A DNA stretch of 7,471 nucleotides, from contig CBDUBS010000179.1 of assembly GCA_965365445.1 (NCBI GenBank), forward strand, positions 1 through 7,471. The letters are read 5' to 3'. The translations under genes and the position numbers were made by a program. The notes under the pieces were generated by a model. The model worked only from the letters and a program-made list of their open reading frames with translations. It was not told the DNA's origin and ran no database searches. This document shows, piece after piece, positions 7,401 to 7,471 of this stretch. The stretch's first letter is position 1. Each line of letters begins with the position of its first letter. The DNA is from CBDUBS01 sp965365445. Lineage in GTDB: Bacteria; Bacteroidota; Rhodothermia; Rhodothermales; DASSAV01.

Positions 7401-7471
7401 ACAACGATCAGCCGCCGGACCTCATCCTGTATCAGGGCCTCGCCCTGAGGCGGCTCGGCCGCCCCGAGGAG
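4466..7471 (+). CDS. DUF5107 domain protein with C-terminal TPR superhelix (3' end outside window)
   Basis: The frame is open from ATG 4466 to the last base: 1002 residues with no stop. I read every codon and found no frameshift. There is no signal peptide or membrane segment, so the protein is probably cytoplasmic. Residues about 40-350 match what I recognise as DUF5107, a beta-rich domain that looks galactose-mutarotase-like. Key segments are ELGGRVQMAVDK (near 78-89), GGIEFNWPQHH (116-126), WWANPAVHVHDEY (192-204), WGNGDFG (294-300), DGPYIE (311-316) and TDNQPDFSW (323-331). Residues 366-441 resemble a small Ig-like beta domain. Residues 443-456 are a linker with every second or third residue proline. 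From about 463 onward run TPR-type helical repeats, clear at 538-620, 753-815 and 944-970. The biochemical function is unknown to me. Conserved His, Asp and Glu in the N-terminal half and the sugar-gene context suggest a carbohydrate-active enzyme or sugar-binding regulator. It begins six bases after the symporter stop, in the same operon. Family call good, function open. Confidence 0.85.
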   Translation, partial: MSTEFSARAWQEPVVIPTYGVGEPDRNPMFLEKRVYQGSSGAVYPHPVIDRVFDEKTDRTYTGLFLENRYLKVLILPELGGRVQMAVDKTNGYPFVYYNRVIKPALVGLAGPWISGGIEFNWPQHHRPSTFDPVDYTLESCPEGSAVVWCAEIERMFRTRSAVGFRLYPDRAYLELDVRLYNRTETPQTFLWWANPAVHVHDEYQSVFPPDVHAVMDHGKRDVSDFPIATGVYYKVDYSPGTDISRYKNIPVPTSYMAYHSDFDFVGCYDHRARAGMMHVADHHLVPGKKQWTWGNGDFGRAWDRRLTDEDGPYIELMCGAFTDNQPDFSWIMPGEEKRFTQTFMPYKEIGGAVNASREAVINLQVTGDRAEIGVYVTSPRRVAVRLLLDGRPLFDQHTTLSPETAFTSVVPLPEPTDPARLTLQVAAEGKTLMEFTPLADEPHPIPEPARPAPEPGAVTSNEELFLHGLHLEQYRHATFAPEPYYREALRRDPGDARCNNALGRLLYRRGRFAPAEPYFRRAIERVTMRNPNPYDGEPFYNLGLSLRMQGRFSEAFDAFYKAVWNDAWKKAAFFELARLAALESRFLQALDLVESALAEGSRNQKARHLKIALLRRLGRSAEALREVRAALALDPLDFGALVESELLGAPSGFERLVGGRAHTLAEIALDYAHAGFYDEADRLIDLAPPDEPLGWYLRGWFALRSGNPDLAGRHFRTAEAAPPDYVFPNRLEDVLALEAAVATNPSDARAPYYLGNFWYAHRQYDEAIAAWEGASDRDPAFPTVHRNLGLAYMNKRNNPERARAEYETACRLDPFDARVFFELDQLDKLLGRAPEERLARLEGNPDLVSRRDDLTLEYVTLLNIAGRPERALEIVKGRRFHPWEGGEGKVTGQYVNSIVRLAAAALGERRYDDALRLLTEARSYPENLGEGKLYGARENDVFYYLGLACEGLGDAEAASDCFRRAALGPSEPASALYYNDQPPDLILYQGLALRRLGRPEE

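Noticed and set aside
1..7471. tRNA genes, CRISPR arrays, transposon ends, or attachment sites
   Set aside because: No cloverleaf, regularly spaced repeat, terminal inverted repeat or recombinase gene is visible, and nearly all bases lie in well-supported genes.

Overview
The window is GC-rich (by eye well over 60% G+C, with most third codon positions G or C) and densely coding. It holds five protein genes: two are cut by the window edges and three are complete. I see no RNA gene, CRISPR array, insertion sequence or integrase. The gene families, the high GC, the lack of clear Shine-Dalgarno sequences and the style of the AraC regulator fit a GC-rich member of Bacteroidota sensu lato, for example the Rhodothermota. 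That placement is inferred from protein style only.

Layout. Positions 1-281 (+) are the 3' end of a glycoside hydrolase family 43-like gene that still carries the presumed catalytic acid glutamate. Positions 317-1867 (+) are a complete secreted GH51 alpha-L-arabinofuranosidase with both catalytic glutamates. Positions 1904-2788 (-) are a complete AraC-family regulator with an N-terminal cupin sensor and a C-terminal double helix-turn-helix; it converges on the GH51 gene. Positions 2789-2929 are a divergent promoter region with an exact 9-bp direct repeat. Positions 2930-4459 (+) are an SGLT-like sodium:solute symporter. Positions 4466-7471 (+), running off the right edge, are a very large DUF5107-type protein: a beta-rich, mutarotase-like N-terminal half, a proline-rich linker and a TPR superhelix of more than 500 residues.

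How the genes may work together (inference). The GH43-like and GH51 enzymes would release L-arabinose or arabino-oligosaccharides from hemicellulose or pectin outside the cytoplasm. The symporter would import the released sugar with Na+. The AraC regulator would sense a sugar and control the divergent symporter-DUF5107 operon, and perhaps itself. The DUF5107-TPR protein has no signal peptide and is separated from the symporter gene by only six bases, so it should act in the cytoplasm on, or in response to, what the symporter brings in. It is the least understood element here and the best candidate for undescribed biology. No SusC/SusD pair lies in the window, so this locus differs from a classical Bacteroidetes polysaccharide-utilization locus, at least in this part.
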